Below, piece after piece: positions 1 through 11,280 of a DNA stretch of 39,417 nucleotides (position 1 is its first letter; each line of letters begins with the position of its first letter). A model generated the notes under the pieces. It was not told the DNA's origin, ran no database searches, and saw nothing but the letters and a program-made list of their open reading frames with translations. The stretch is from Suillus spraguei. Taxonomy: Eukaryota; Basidiomycota; Agaricomycetes; Boletales; Suillaceae. The stretch covers positions 1 to 39,417 of the forward strand of contig JABCPU010000553.1 in the NCBI GenBank assembly GCA_016800925.1, written 5' to 3'. The position numbers were made by a program, and so were the translations under genes.

Positions 1-396
1 TCATACCCGTCACGTCCTGGCATAGCGTTCTCGATTCGTGGAAGGCTAAATAAAACGAAGTTAACAAAATGAACCAGATATAGATGGACTTTGAGGCACT
101 TCTCTGGTTCTAGCTTATGTACTTGTTGGATATGCACGGCCAGACCACCAGCAGTGTTCAACCGGCGGGGACACATGTTGCATTTGAAATGTTTGGCCTT
201 TTGGTGTTGCATGAGGACTGAGAGTTCATGTAAATGAGATTCCATCTTCCGGAGTCGGTTAGAAAAAGTCACCTTTCTCATCTTCAAACTCCCTTTCACA
301 GTACCAACACCATGGCCGGATGATCTAAAGCAATCCTTAATCAGCGTGTATAAAAAGAAGCTGCATACTTACCTGCTTGTTCTTTTTCTTTGCCAT
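1..396 (-). CDS. BUGZ/ZNF207-type C2H2 zinc-finger protein (N-terminal part)
   Basis: Read on the minus strand as four exons: 396-373, 324-273, 217-100 and 45-1, with canonical introns of 48-55 nt. The start MAKKKNKQ is followed by [15 protein letters not shown], then [23 protein letters not shown] and NAMPGRDGY. This order (basic start, WCWYC finger, [10 protein letters not shown] second finger, AxPGR tail) is the signature of the BUGZ/ZNF207 family. Family members bind microtubules and the spindle-checkpoint protein Bub3 in the nucleus and on the spindle. The two C2H2 fingers look complete. The C-terminal low-complexity region and any Bub3-binding GLEBS motif lie beyond base 1 and cannot be seen. 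It is transcribed divergently from the hydrolase at 643, with a shared 246-bp promoter interval. The family is certain to me; the role in this organism is inferred. Confidence 0.9.
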
Positions 397-642
397 TTCG
401 ACGACGTTGCCGTTGGATGATGGTGGAAAGCAAGGGAAACTTTTCGGCGACACCCGCTGATGGGTGTGACGTGAGAAAATAACAAAGTATTAATTAAATG
501 AGGCACTTGGACCCACCGGTTAGTTTTTGGTTAGTCTACTACATACACCTCTGGCAGAGTTAGTCTCTTTTTTGGTGACATTTAACTCGATAACTTCAAC
601 TTGTCAATTCCAAGTCTCCAAGATTTTTGTTAGCCAACACAA
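397..642. promoter_or_regulatory. Divergent promoter interval, BUGZ / hydrolase
   Basis: These 246 bp separate two divergently oriented start codons (396 minus, 643 plus), so both promoters must lie here or overlap the first exons. The interval is AT-rich near 480-500 and contains no ORF of note. I see no clear TATA box. Confidence 0.5.
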
Positions 643-2229
643 ATGATTGGCAAAAGTCTGGCTGAATATGTCTTTATACTCATCAGCATAGGGATTCTTC
701 GTCTGGTGGCACCAATTAGCTTTCTGTACGTTGCATATCTTATCGTTGCTCGACCAAGTACCGGATGGAAAACGTCATTGGGAGGGTACGCTTTATTAGA
801 GATATTGTTTTATACATTGGTCTACCTGCCTAGACTGTGGTTGTTACAAAAGGCATGAATTTGTCTGTATCCCTGGCAAGCATGGCGTCTTAAGCTACTC
901 TTCTAGCCTGCAGTGCACCCCACTATTCACACTCGCGAATATCGGCGGATACTGTTTCAACGATGTTCGAGCTATCTGGCAACCTCAGATTACCTCTCCG
1001 GGTGGTTTTTTTCAGCAGAGTTTAAGAGGGATAACGTTGTGGACTGGCTCCTCTGGGCTTTGTTCTCTGCAACAAGAGACACCTGTCTAGTGGAATGGGA
1101 GGAAGAACTAGAGGAGTATCTCTCGAAAGTAGAAGTCATCATTGATAGAAAGTTGGCCCCTGGATATAACACTGGGGCTCAATGCATGCGGCCCACCATC
1201 GACAGCGTGTTGATGTTGCATCGGCCACTGATCTGGTATTTGGTAAGTAATCATCAGAACATGATGAACCTTATTGACCTACCGATTATTCAGGTCGTGG
1301 GTTTAGTGGATCTTTTCACATCGTTCAGACTTTGGCGCCAGGGATTTCATCACTATGATGATGGTGACTGCATGGTGTCATTTCCAATGCGCCCATGTTG
1401 TGTCATCTCGCGAAGGTCGCCAGTAGTCAAGTTACCATACTGGTATCGCCCTCACCGATCAAGTACGAAACTACCTGTTCTTTTTATACACGGCATTGGA
1501 GTGAGTTCGTTCCTGGGCGATTCACATGGGTTATTCTAACATTTCCGCAGATTGGCTTATACCCATACACACCTTTCTTCGAAGAGCTCATTGCCCTGCA
1601 TCCGGAATATTGGAATTTTGGCAGTTGAAATCCTTTCCATCAGCATGCACATCACCTCACCTCCACTCTCAAGCTCGGCCACCTGCACCGCCATATCCCA
1701 GATTCTGGATGATCTCGGACTTGATCGTGTTGTTGTCTTGTCCCATTCTTATGGGACGGTCGTAACTACGTCAAATGCTCCCATTCCCATTTGTCTCCTC
1801 GCATTTCAGCGATACTTTTTCGTTGACCCCATACCATTTCTTCTCCATCTTCCTGATGTCGCCTTTAATTTCGTCTACCGACAAGCTCGTTCTGCTAATG
1901 AGTTACAGCTTTGGTATTTTACGTCCAGGGACCCAGATATCTCGCGGACCTTGTCACGGCACTTCTTTTGGTCTGAAAACGTACTGTGGAAAGAAGAACT
2001 AGTGGGAAGGCCCGTCGCTGTATGGTTGAGCGGAAAAGACCAAATCGTGAACTCGGACCAAGTCAGAAAATACTTGACAGAGGAACCAATCGCTTCAGAA
2101 TACTGGACTACAGGCACACTAGAAGTGCTCTTTGATCCTAACTTGGATCATGCCACTGTCTTCGATACGAAGGACCGACGCAAACGTCTGTTGGACGTTC
2201 TGGATCGCTTCGTTGGTCGCCTAGATTGA
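643..2229 (+). CDS. Membrane-anchored alpha/beta hydrolase, with reading-frame breaks
   Basis: Four exons: 643-852, 907-1242, 1294-1500 and 1551-2229. The N-terminus carries two hydrophobic segments (about residues 8-35 and 45-65), suggesting ER or other membrane anchoring. The hydrolase core shows an oxyanion-type motif LFIHGIG and a nucleophile elbow SHSYG. Downstream are FVDPIPFLLHLPDV, HFFWSENVLWKE, LSGKDQIVN (acid region) and the C-terminal LDHATVFD (catalytic His region). Expected length after frame repair is about 476 aa, usual for this fungal family. Substrate unknown. The first intron appears to be GC-AG (AAAAG|GCATGA to TTCTTCTAG). Exon 4 does not read through: one base is in excess near 1608 (IALHP then GILAVEI in another frame), and a compensating pair of indels near 1770 and 1825 scrambles about 15 residues after SHSYGT. 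It is either a young pseudogene or affected by sequence errors. Confidence 0.8.
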
Positions 2230-2597
2230 CTCACCTCTTGCAACATCACGATCAGAAGCAATCCCGCCCGCTAGATCTTGATATCAAACTCCGCATCTTC
2301 ACATGCCGATATTGCGCAAAGGCAATCATATATTAGAAAAGCAGACTTTAAGAAAACGTGTTGAGATGATGGGGACTGACTCATGTGATGTCACTATAGA
2401 CGTGTGAGTCAGAGAATATACAAGTACGTGATCGTGATGTAGTGGTCTGGATTTTACCTCAGGCGCTCCGATCTGCAGTTTCCTCCGTTGATAACGATAT
2501 CTTGTCTATGCTGACATGAATTCGCTTCTGATACGATGAGAGTAAGATAAAATATTTAATAGGAATTCCGAGCTGTCCATCCGTTGCAATTCATACC
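2230..2597. promoter_or_regulatory. Upstream region of dioxygenase-like gene A with TGASTCA sites
   Basis: This is the 368-bp interval between the hydrolase stop and gene A. It contains TGACTCA at 2377-2383 and TGAGTCA at 2405-2411; another TGACTCA at 2227-2233 overlaps the hydrolase stop. The heptamer matches the Gcn4/AP-1-type bZIP half-site pair. The 2377 site is followed at once by GTGATGTCAC, a CRE-like sequence. Binding is inferred from the motif only. Confidence 0.5.
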
Positions 2598-3954
2598 ATG
2601 TCTGATGGTCTGGCTCGCATCCGCGCAACGCTAGGTGTTCGTCCTCTATATTGCAGTGGAACTTGTGAAATTGCTGTCGAGCAATCTACGCTTTTTTATA
2701 GTACAACGACGAGCGGTGTACGGTATGCCACACATTATTCGCCGATGGCTACGAACTGAAAACCATTTAGAAAAATCAATTTGTTATTCCCTACGCAGGT
2801 CCAGCTCGAATCTCTGCATGAAGCCTGTCAACTTGCAACATGTGGTCATGACCATGGAGAGATTCACAAGAAACTCTGCGCCGGCAGGTTGGACGCCACC
2901 GCATTTGCCACTCAGCTTAACTTGGAAAACACTGGATTGGATGATGTTGTGAGCCAGTCATTACTGGAAGGCATGGCTATTGGGCGGGACATCCAATTCG
3001 AATTATATGAATTGAATATTTATGGTTAGTGAATGTTCCCATACCGTACTTATTGAAATTAATTCCTGCTTAGGTGCAGGCAGTTTTGTCGAACCACACA
3101 AGAGCGCCACGAACAACGATGAGATGTTCGGTTTCCTTGACATTGTATTCCCAACTCCGCATACCGGAGGGATATACAATCTACGCAACAACGAAAGAGA
3201 GTGGTGTGTCGACTTTGCAACGATACTGTCAGAAGCACAGATCCCTCTTGTCGGTTATACAGCATACCTCAATGAGGTCGAACGTGAGATTGGCTCAATC
3301 ATATCTGGTCATCGCCTGACGTTGAGTTACAAACTCTACTTTGCGTCCGGCGGGGACAGTCCATCAAATACTATGATCTCCGTACCTGGCCCTTTTGAAC
3401 CGTCCTTGAAAACCGCCCTTGCCGAATTCGTGAATGATCCCAAGGTGTTGCCCAACGGTGGTTATCTCGGGTTCGGACTTCGCCATCAGTACCCAATATC
3501 GTCAGAGATGAGAGTGGACAGTTTTAGGTCATGCTTAAAGGGCTCGGATGCGATTATCACGCGTGTCCTGAATAGCCTTCCTCTGCCATGGTCTCTTCGC
3601 GTTTTATATCGAGACAAAGGGTCTCAATCGGAACAGACATTCGTGCTCCATAAATTCATATCGGATCTATCACAGCAAGACTTCGTGTGGAGTCACTGGG
3701 GCGCTGGTGAAAAAATGGGTCCAGGGGCTGAATTCGTTCGGTTTGTTGATGAATTCGGGAATGACGACGAGAAACGGGCCGGTGATTACCCCAAATATTC
3801 GGAAGATTTTGTTGACATCGTCCAAATGACAGAGATGCCTTCCGTCACAAACGTACATTCTCAATATCTTCGATACGGGAACGAGGTAATGATGGGAAAC
3901 TTGTATGGCGATATTTGCGTAGTTGCGGAGGTCCCTGCGAAGGTCCTGTATTAG
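2598..3954 (+). CDS. Fe2OG dioxygenase-domain protein, paralogue A (metal ligands apparently lost)
   Basis: Three exons: 2598-2722, 2771-3024 and 3074-3954, encoding 419 aa. The phases are confirmed by the paralogue at 4236, whose first exon has the same length (125 nt) and whose second exon starts with a similar K-I-N-L-L. The body matches a basidiomycete-expanded family of Fe(II)/2-oxoglutarate dioxygenase-like proteins: LYELNIYG, then PHK, IVFPTPHTGG, SGHRLTLSYKLYF, then GGYLGFGLRHQYP and the C-terminal NEVMMGNLYGD. As I recall the family, the ligands are the H and D of a PHKDTP motif and the H of a DVEHEV motif. Here these read PHKSAT and EVEREI, so the Asp and distal His are replaced. 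The protein is probably not an active oxygenase, or uses other residues. No signal peptide is seen. Confidence 0.78.
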
Positions 3955-4235
3955 TAGTACGAACCTTAAACCTGATGGTGTTACAAGGTGTGCTCAGAAT
4001 GCAGTTTTCTCGTTGCTGTCGAATGGGAATATAAATATGCTTTCAACTAATCACTGACTCACTAAATGACTCTGAAGTGCGTGGGTCCAGCCTTACGTTG
4101 ACGAAGGTTTGATCGAGGCATGAGTCAGGTATGTATTATTGCAAGAAAAATTACGTTCGGATGTTGACTCATCGTGTCTTCTCTTCGTGTTATAATATGT
4201 TAAATATGTAGGGGTCTTCGAAGGGAGAAATCACC
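3955..4235. promoter_or_regulatory. Upstream region of paralogue B with three TGASTCA sites
   Basis: The interval between the two paralogues holds TGACTCA at 4055-4061, TGAGTCA at 4121-4127 and TGACTCA at 4165-4171, which is 181, 115 and 71 bp upstream of the B start codon. Paralogue A has two such sites at similar distances, so the arrangement may be inherited from the tandem duplication. Function is inferred from the Gcn4/AP-1-type consensus only. Confidence 0.5.
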
Positions 4236-4809
4236 ATGGGGAAGTTGGACAACGTTCGAGCTTCCATGAAGCCCAGACCGCCGTATTGTTGTGGAATACT
4301 TCCTGTCACAACAGATACATGCACCTTGTTTTACAGTACGGGCGTTGACGATTACGCAGGGTACGACTCGCACATCCACATACTACATAAGATGAAAAGT
4401 TGAAGTTATTTTTTCGACAACAGAAAAATTAACTTACTGTCTGCAACATCTGAAGAGCTCCACTACTTGTCGTGCTACCGTCGTGCTCAGTCCCCGATAG
4501 CAAATAACTCTCGACTTACTCCAGTACAGCTCAACGCAAGTGAAATCGCCACTACATTCGACACGGAGCATTATCGTCTCATTGAGGCTATTCGAAGTGG
4601 ATTACTCGAAGGTGGTAATGGCAAGCGACCATTACAGCTTCTTATCCAGCATCTCAGGATTTATGGTCAGTTATTATTATATTTCATTGTAACAAACGCT
4701 TAAAGTGGCATACCAGACGCGGAGTGTCATGAAACATTTCTGCCCGTCCTCTCAACAGCTAAAGAGGGCTCAGCCGGACAACCCAGTCTGTTAGATGTCT
4801 GTCTCCACG

Positions 4810-4823
4810 AGTATCGGCTCGTC
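4810..4823 (+). repeat. Target-site duplication, left copy
   Basis: AGTATCGGCTCGTC here is repeated exactly at 5304-5317, flanking the poly(A)-ending insertion. Fourteen bases is typical of target-primed reverse transcription. Confidence 0.9.
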
Positions 4824-5303
4824 GGATATCGAAGAGCCAATCAGCCAAGTGCGAAAACTGCAACGCGCACGAGGAAACAGTACATCATTTCCTACTAGTA
4901 TGCCCCACCTTCACCAGACAGAGAGACGCCATGCGTCTCGAAGTAGGCCCGCGCAAATACAATATCAAGCACTTGCTCAACGATACTCAAGGAATGAGAG
5001 CGACCCTGAAATACATCGCACGTACAAGACGCTTCGAGCAGACTTTCGGAGATGTTACCCCCCCCCCCCCCCCCAAGGAAAAAGAGGAAAGGAGAGAATA
5101 ATAGAACGAAACCAAACCCAAACATAACCGCTTGCCTCCTCACAGGCATCACAGTTCCCGCCCACGCCGGAACCATTGTCAAGACGCTACCAAGACAAGA
5201 TATATAGAGTAAATACCAAGGTACATACATGTAGGAGATGTCCAACATAGGGCTTAGCCCCAACGGACAATAAACAAGGATTCAAAAAAAACAAAAAAAA
5301 AAA
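4824..5303 (+). mobile_element. 5'-truncated non-LTR (LINE) retrotransposon 3' end
   Basis: A 480-bp insertion is bounded by a 14-bp direct repeat and ends in an A-rich tail (5284-5303). From about 4829 it encodes the C-terminal end of a LINE reverse-transcriptase ORF: a CX2CX8HX4C zinc knuckle (CENCNAHEETVHHFLLVC) followed by PTFTRQRD. The frame runs into a 17-nt poly(C) tract at 5058-5074 and stops near 5099. The rest is 3' UTR. Only the last part of the element was inserted, so it is immobile by itself. The exact duplication and clean tail suggest a fairly recent event. It lies inside paralogue B in the same orientation. Confidence 0.9.
5058..5074 (+). repeat. Poly(C) tract of 17 nt inside the LINE
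   Basis: An uninterrupted run of C at the end of the LINE coding remnant. Its length is prone to slippage and sequencing error, so the reading frame just after it is unreliable. Confidence 0.9.
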
Positions 5304-5317
5304 AGTATCGGCTCGTC
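5304..5317 (+). repeat. Target-site duplication, right copy
   Basis: Exact copy of 4810-4823, directly after the poly(A) tail. The first A could also belong to the tail. Confidence 0.9.
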
Positions 5318-6347
5318 AAGAATCATGAGGAGTCACGCATGTTTTCCGTCAGCCTCGAGGAATTCTGCGGTGTCTTTGGTTTGTGGTCACATTTTTTTCA
5401 AAAGAAACTGAAATGGCTCATAATTTACCATTACAGGCCTGTCATCCACAGCCGTCCGTAGGAGAGAGTCTACCAGTCCATGCCCAGACAAGGCAACCCC
5501 TAAAGGATTTGCAACAGTTTTTGTTGTATTCCCAACTGACATTGAAGGCGGAGCGTTACTCCTCCGTCAGGGACATCACGAATGGACCATTGATTTTGCG
5601 GAATTGTTGGCAAGGACGACACAAACGTCTGTGGCATTTCTTGCGTTCTACGACGACGTACAGTTTGCGTTCAGAAAAATTACGTCAGGGCATTGTGTGA
5701 TACTTACATATCGCCTACACTTTCCAACCAAAAATGACAGTCCGCTGGCCACCTTTGAGAGCAAGAGTGTTTACGACGTGAACGTTCTCACAACAGGTAT
5801 CGCCGAATTGCTTATGGATCCAGGTGTTTTACCTAAAGGCGGATACCTGGCATTTGGCCTTCACAATCAGTACATGTCTACGTCTGGGTCTGTGGTCGAT
5901 GTCGCCAGCCGTCTGAAGGGCAGAGATGCGATGATCGCATGCGCTTTAAGCTCCCTTTCCATCCCGTGGTCAGTTCGTATCCTGTATCGAAATGTTGGAT
6001 GGATGGAATTCAGTTTCTTGGTGGATCATATAGTTGATCTTTCCAGCCACGACGAGTTCCACGACGAGGTAGAAAAATTGGGGTGTCCTGAAATTGTTTG
6101 TTTCGTAGGGGTGCGTGGCGAGCCAGATAGAAAAAGGGCCAAGCTAGATGAAAATGCGGTGGGAGGCAAAGATGCAACACATGTCATGTTGGTTAGTACA
6201 AGGCCTTCTGCATGGAGTTTCCACTCGCATTATGTTGCGGGTGGTCGAGAGGTGATGATGGGAAATCTATACGGAGACGCATGCATCATAGCGGAAAGAC
6301 GACCACTAGAGATGACACGAGAAGTCAAAGAATGGAGGGCTGGATAA

Positions 6348-7975
6348 TTCATAAGTAGATGTAACATTCGGAGCCCAACCTAGAATGACATGAACATATG
6401 TCATGATATACCTTGCACGATAGTCATGTAGACTACTTGGTCATGTCCCACAGAAACCACATACCCGCGAGTTTTACACTGACCTTCGCCATATGCAAAA
6501 AGAGACTTTTCGAGTGTATCAGTGTGTTGAGATTCCGCGACGATGAGTGCAATGAGGTATTTTCAGGAAATAAAATGGACAAAATAAGTATTTGAGTGGT
6601 ACCAATAGAGTAGTACTGCGCTTGCCTAATATGCGTCGAAGTACTTGTCTGAGGTTAATTTCACCACTCCAGTCACGCAAGCTGGACCCCAGTATACTAA
6701 GTTGATGGGACATCAGAGTCCATCTCGTGCTGCCCGAACCTTGGCGGCGAAATCCAACACACACCATCTGTAAATGTTTTACTGACATATATATTCTGAG
6801 TATGAATGTCACAAACACTGATAATAAAACGGAGAGCAAGGATAAATGACACCGCACCAATATGAGAACTTCACTCCGTCTGTGAAAGTGTGCGCAAGCT
6901 GATTTGTGGAATCTTGGGAGTGGAATGTGAGCACACGAAATCACTATTAAGATTTGGTTGATCAAAATTCCTAGCTGAGAGTCGATTAATAACTAGTAGA
7001 ACACATCAGACGAAGAATTTCCTTCTGTTTTTCAAGTGTCTTGTGAGGGTAGCAGCCACGAGAACAACTAGGAAGACATCATAGGCATCGGAGTTATCAA
7101 TTCTTCGACTGTGCAACGAGACGGTGTCAGCTTGCAGTCGATCCGATTCAAGCGACAAAAATTCACCCAAGAACGCGTTAGGTCAATTATACGTCCGTAT
7201 TAAGTGGGTAACGACAGGCGAGAACAACTTCACTGGAACATAAATTAGTTGTTGCAGTGCGTGCAAACGACAGATGAGAACGGCTGCGGATGAAAAATCG
7301 GTACACACCACGAGCTTCCGGATACATAGCTCGCCTTCCACAAAGACAGGCAGAAGCGTCCTATTCCATTGCAACAAGAATGTCGTAGCCAATTGTATGA
7401 TAAGGGAATCGCAGTTTCGATATGAATTGTACTTGTAACTGAATGAGATTCTGTCAACCAACATTGAGAGATGGATGACTGCGAAACAAGCTTGTGACAT
7501 GCGGCTTAGACGTGGATTAACCTAGAACTCTCTGAGTATTAATCAGGCTGTGCGGCACTTGTTGAGAAATCATGATGACTTACAACCTCACCTCAGCTAA
7601 GCTGTTTCAACCTGCTAGTACCAGTGAGTGCGTGTGGTACCGCCTGCCTCCGAAGCTCCATGTTTGATTCACGTATAATGTGCATCAAATGTGAATCGTG
7701 GATGTGGTCAATAGAGTCTAGACCGGCCACTGGCAATGACCGTCAATCCCACTTCACAACTTCCTGTGACTGAGTCAAATCCCACACTGCCGATTGGCAA
7801 AACACGACAGAAATCACGGTCACATGACGAATATAACTAACACGCGTGACATGTTCGAACTTAAAGGTTGTGGCAGTTCCACTCGCGCCTTTTGGCAAAT
7901 TTATATTTTGACTGAATCTTGTAAAGTTACTGTTTCATCATACCACTACCCTCCCCGCACACACTGTGCGACATC
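6348..7975. other. 1.6-kb interval without a supported gene
   Basis: I found no ORF with recognisable motifs or a convincing exon chain on either strand. A 148-codon minus-strand frame (6965-6519) has no family resemblance and no intron support. One TGAGTCA site lies near 7750, about 225 bp upstream of the NIMA kinase start, so the right end probably holds that gene's promoter. Confidence 0.5.
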
Positions 7976-10647
7976 ATGAGCAACTTTCTAGAACTGTACG
8001 AGCCTCTAGATATTATCGGCAACGGTTCATTCGGAATCATTCGTAAAGTCAGAAGGAAGTCGGATGGCCAAGTAAGTCCGCAGGTGCTATTCATACATTG
8101 CCAGAGCAGATTTAACATTTCTTGCGCTAGATTCTTGCGAGAAAGGAGCTCAATTTCGAGAGAATGAGCGACCGTGATAGGAAACAAATCGTTGCTGAAG
8201 TGTCAGTGTTCGAATTCATTTCTGCTGCTCCAACTCATTTCTTTTCAGTAACATCTTGAAAGATCTGCACCACGACCATATTGTACGATATCATGACCGT
8301 CACGTTGATCGAGATGCAGGCATCTTGTATATTCTTATGGAATACTGTGGTGGAGGGGATTTATCCACTGTCATAAAGCAGGCGCAGAAGCACAACCGAC
8401 CCGTGCCAGAGGACACGATTTGGAACTACTTCATGCAAATTTTACTTGCGCTTTACTATTGCCACCACCCTGGTAGCCATGGACGAACAGGTGGTGGCAC
8501 TTCCGAAGGTGATGCCAAGCGGCCGCAGATTTTACATCGAGACCTCAAACCAGATAATGGTATGTCATTTTAAGAACATTCCTTAATTTAAACCAACCTT
8601 TTATTTACAGTCTTTCTGGATCAATCAAATGCCGTGAAGCTCGGTGACTTTGGCTTGTCAAAAGCGCTGTCCCAAGCAAACTTTGCGAACACATACGTTG
8701 GGGTAAGCTTTTTGTCTGAGGCTATTTCATGACTTAATCCAGGAGACCAGACGCCATATTATATGTCTCCTGAATTGATGCAAGAACGGGCCTACGATTC
8801 CAAGTCCGATATCTGGTCCCTGGGCTGTCTCATATACGAGCTTTGCGCTCTGAAGCCGCCGTTCCATGAAGCTAAGACTCATGCAGAATTGAGTATATTT
8901 ATACGGTCAGTCGTGCAGATGGCTTCTCTCTCGTGTGGCAAAAAAATCTGAGCTTCTATCTATGCAGGAATGGCCGAATACCTCCTTTACCAAAAGGGTA
9001 CAGCCAGGCGCTGTCCAATGTCATCAAAGCAATGTTGAACCTTAATGTAAGTCGATCATATCATGCGGGGGTGCATTATGGTCTTTGTCTGTTGTGCTGC
9101 TTATTCAACGATCCTTTGCAGCCTGCAATGAGGCCTTCGGCAGCTCAGCTTCTCCAACACGAGCGCTTAGAGCTCGTTTTCAAGGTTTCAGAGACTGAAA
9201 AGATGTTAGTTTTTTGGCGCAGGACTCGTGATTCATTCTGAATGGCTTTTACAGGCTCACCACAGTGAAATCTCACAAAGTAGCTGTTGTTACAAAAGAG
9301 CGGGAAGTCGCTGCCCGTGAGGCAGCCCTCGCAGAACGTGAAGCACGGCTAGTATCCATTGTATCCGAAAAAGACCACGAAATTGTTCGACTCCGTGAAC
9401 TCTTGGGACAGGCAGAGGCCCTCTCAGAACAACGGCTGCGTGATGTGCGAAAACGTATGGAAGAAGTGATGGCGCTGCGTGAGGAAGAGCTCGAACAACA
9501 TGTGCGTCAGCGTGATCAGGAGCTATTTGCGTGGTGGACAACAAGAGAGCAGGAGATAAGGGCAGGGATGATGAAGGAACTAGAGGACAAGGTGAATTGG
9601 GTTCGGGGGAGGGAAGAAGAGCTTGAGGCAGAGCAGGGGAAACTGGACGAAGCAAGGCAAGATTTAGAAATGAGGCTGAAAACAGCGGAAGAGACGGCTG
9701 CAAAAAAAGCTAAAGGTTCAGACTATGTCTTGTACGCCTTCCAGTTACTGATTGCGTCAACTATAGGACAAGACAAGACGCCCCTAGAAGAAGTGAAGAA
9801 CCTCCTTGCACCTCTCGCACAGATGACTCAGGATAGCCGCCTGCGGTCTGCCCAACGGCGGTCGCATGATGTTTCCTTCATGAACACGACCACGACGCTC
9901 GAAACGCCGATCAATCGTGCGGTCAAACCTGCCGTGCCCTTTTCAGCGATGAAGGGTATCATCCTGACAGACACTGGCGAACCGCTGGCAACGCCTACTC
10001 CAGCTGAACTCGTTAAGCTTTTCGTCAAATCACCAAAAGTGAATATCGAGTTCGCCAAGATATTTGACTTTGACGAGGGGTCTGAGAGCTCTGACGCAGA
10101 AGGCGGGGAAGGTGACACCGACTTGCCACCTTCCCCATCGAAACGAGAACGAACAAGTCCTGAGATGAGTGCTTCAGCCTCGTCATCAAGAAACGCGAAT
10201 GTTGTTCCCCCCACACGTCTACGCAAGCCGTCTATCCAAGGATCTGTTCGACGTGCACCTCTCCGGAGAACTGCGACTCTACCGGCATCTGCCTCCGACC
10301 CTACAGGATTCGCATCATCATCACGACCCTCGAAGTCAACAACATCACAAACAGAGTCTGCAGATGCTTGTACGACCACAAAGACAGCGCGTCCCGCACC
10401 GGCGGAATATGACCTTTCTGACGAAGAAAATTTACCGAGTCCTTTCCTCAAGCGGATTGAACGTGAACGAGCGATAGCTCCTGGAACTTTTCGGACAACG
10501 AAACGTTCAGGCACCGGTAACCTCTTACGCGTCGTAGCAGCTGCGAACAATGCTAAGCAGGGGAGGCAACCCCACGCCGCAGGAGTGATAAGCCATGGCA
10601 CTCGGCCATCACTTGCAGGTGCTCGGAAGGCGTTGTCACGGTCATGA
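7976..10647 (+). CDS. nimA: NIMA-family mitotic serine/threonine kinase
   Basis: Eight exons (7976-8071, 8131-8201, 8249-8559, 8611-8702, 8751-8905, 8968-9046, 9122-9204, 9255-10647) give 759 aa, close to Aspergillus NIMA (about 700). Kinase motifs in order: glycine loop [24 protein letters not shown], hinge [10 protein letters not shown], catalytic loop [14 protein letters not shown], activation/APE region GTPYYMSPE and [11 protein letters not shown]. After the kinase domain a charged heptad-like coiled coil ([18 protein letters not shown] and onward, 9280-9700) is followed by a Ser/Pro/Arg-rich tail. This layout is that of NIMA/Fin1/Kin3/NEK2 kinases, which drive mitotic entry and spindle-pole function. 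An insert rich in G and T sits between the alpha-E region (ALYYCHHP) and HRDLKPDN, as in fungal members. All exon phases agree. The gene looks intact. Confidence 0.95.
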
Positions 10648-11280
10648 CATGTAGTATACTATGTGTAGAGTCATCCGGGCTGTTTCATTGCATCATATTG
10701 ACGATATTTTAATGACAATTTTCCATTGGTGTACATGTGGGTCGCGTAATTACCACCTGACATTTCATTCGTATTACAAGCATGGTTCACTCCGATGTGG
10801 AAGGCTGTCACAGTAGACAGCCAACACTGAAGGACAGTCAGATAAAGGCCAACGTGAATGAGCGTGTGGATCTGGCAGTATGGTAAGAGAATAAAATACA
10901 GATAAGTGAACGGTCAGGCCGGGTCTATATGCTGGAAGATGCAAACAAGCAACGGTGTTCAATCATATCTAACACCTTCACGAGTCGCGGATGCAAATGC
11001 GTGAACATTAACCGGTTGACAGTGTTCGCAACTTTTTTGATCGAAACTTCGCCACACAATGCGCGTAGTAAGTTGCGCAAGTAAGCGGTGCACCCTCCAT
11101 TAGGAAGTTATGCCGCGATGCCGGTCGAGAAAACCCTTATGCTGCACGTATTAGGAAAAAGCTGGTTTTACCATTTTCAAATATTTTTCATCTCCACCAG
11201 ACACTGATCAGAATTCTAACATGAAATTAACGCCCAGGAATTCTGGGCGTCAGCACTGGCAGGCCCATCATTGCGTCCGC
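10648..11280. other. Interval between nimA and the inverted duplication
   Basis: No coding region is supported. It contains the nimA 3' UTR and, at 11232-11250, a hairpin CGCCCAG-N5-CTGGGCG that lies about 30 bp outside the point where homology to the right arm begins (about 11281). Otherwise nothing recognisable. Confidence 0.6.
11232..11250. repeat. Short perfect hairpin next to the duplication breakpoint
   Basis: CGCCCAG and CTGGGCG form a 7-bp perfect stem with a 5-nt loop. Its nearness to the outer left breakpoint is notable, though such a stem can occur by chance. Confidence 0.6.

Larger units (their letters stand above)
4236..6347 (+). pseudogene. Fe2OG dioxygenase-like paralogue B, interrupted by a LINE
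   Basis: Exon 1 (4236-4360) and exon 2 (4424-4665) align with paralogue A, down to exon length, phase and the IYG exon end. The last exon (about 5437-6347) carries FVVFPTDIEGGALLLRQG, KITSGHCVILTYRLHF, LPKGGYLAFGLHNQY and EVMMGNLYGD. Where the family has the metal-binding PHKDTP and DVEHEV motifs, this copy reads PDKATP and DVQFAF, so all three expected ligands are replaced. Between exon 2 and the last exon the sequence is not alignable to gene A and contains a 480-bp retroposon insertion (4824-5303) that breaks an otherwise open stretch (LLDVCLHEYR continuing after the insertion as VKNHEESRM). I regard it as a disrupted gene. Splicing around the insertion cannot be ruled out, because the C-terminal exon is still open for about 300 codons. 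Confidence 0.7.

Noticed and set aside
6519..6965. 148-codon minus-strand frame in the gap before nimA
   Set aside because: No family resemblance, no intron continuity, composition rich in Leu/Ser/Arg as expected of a chance frame.
9828..10601. 257-codon minus-strand frame
   Set aside because: Antisense shadow of the nimA C-terminal exon.
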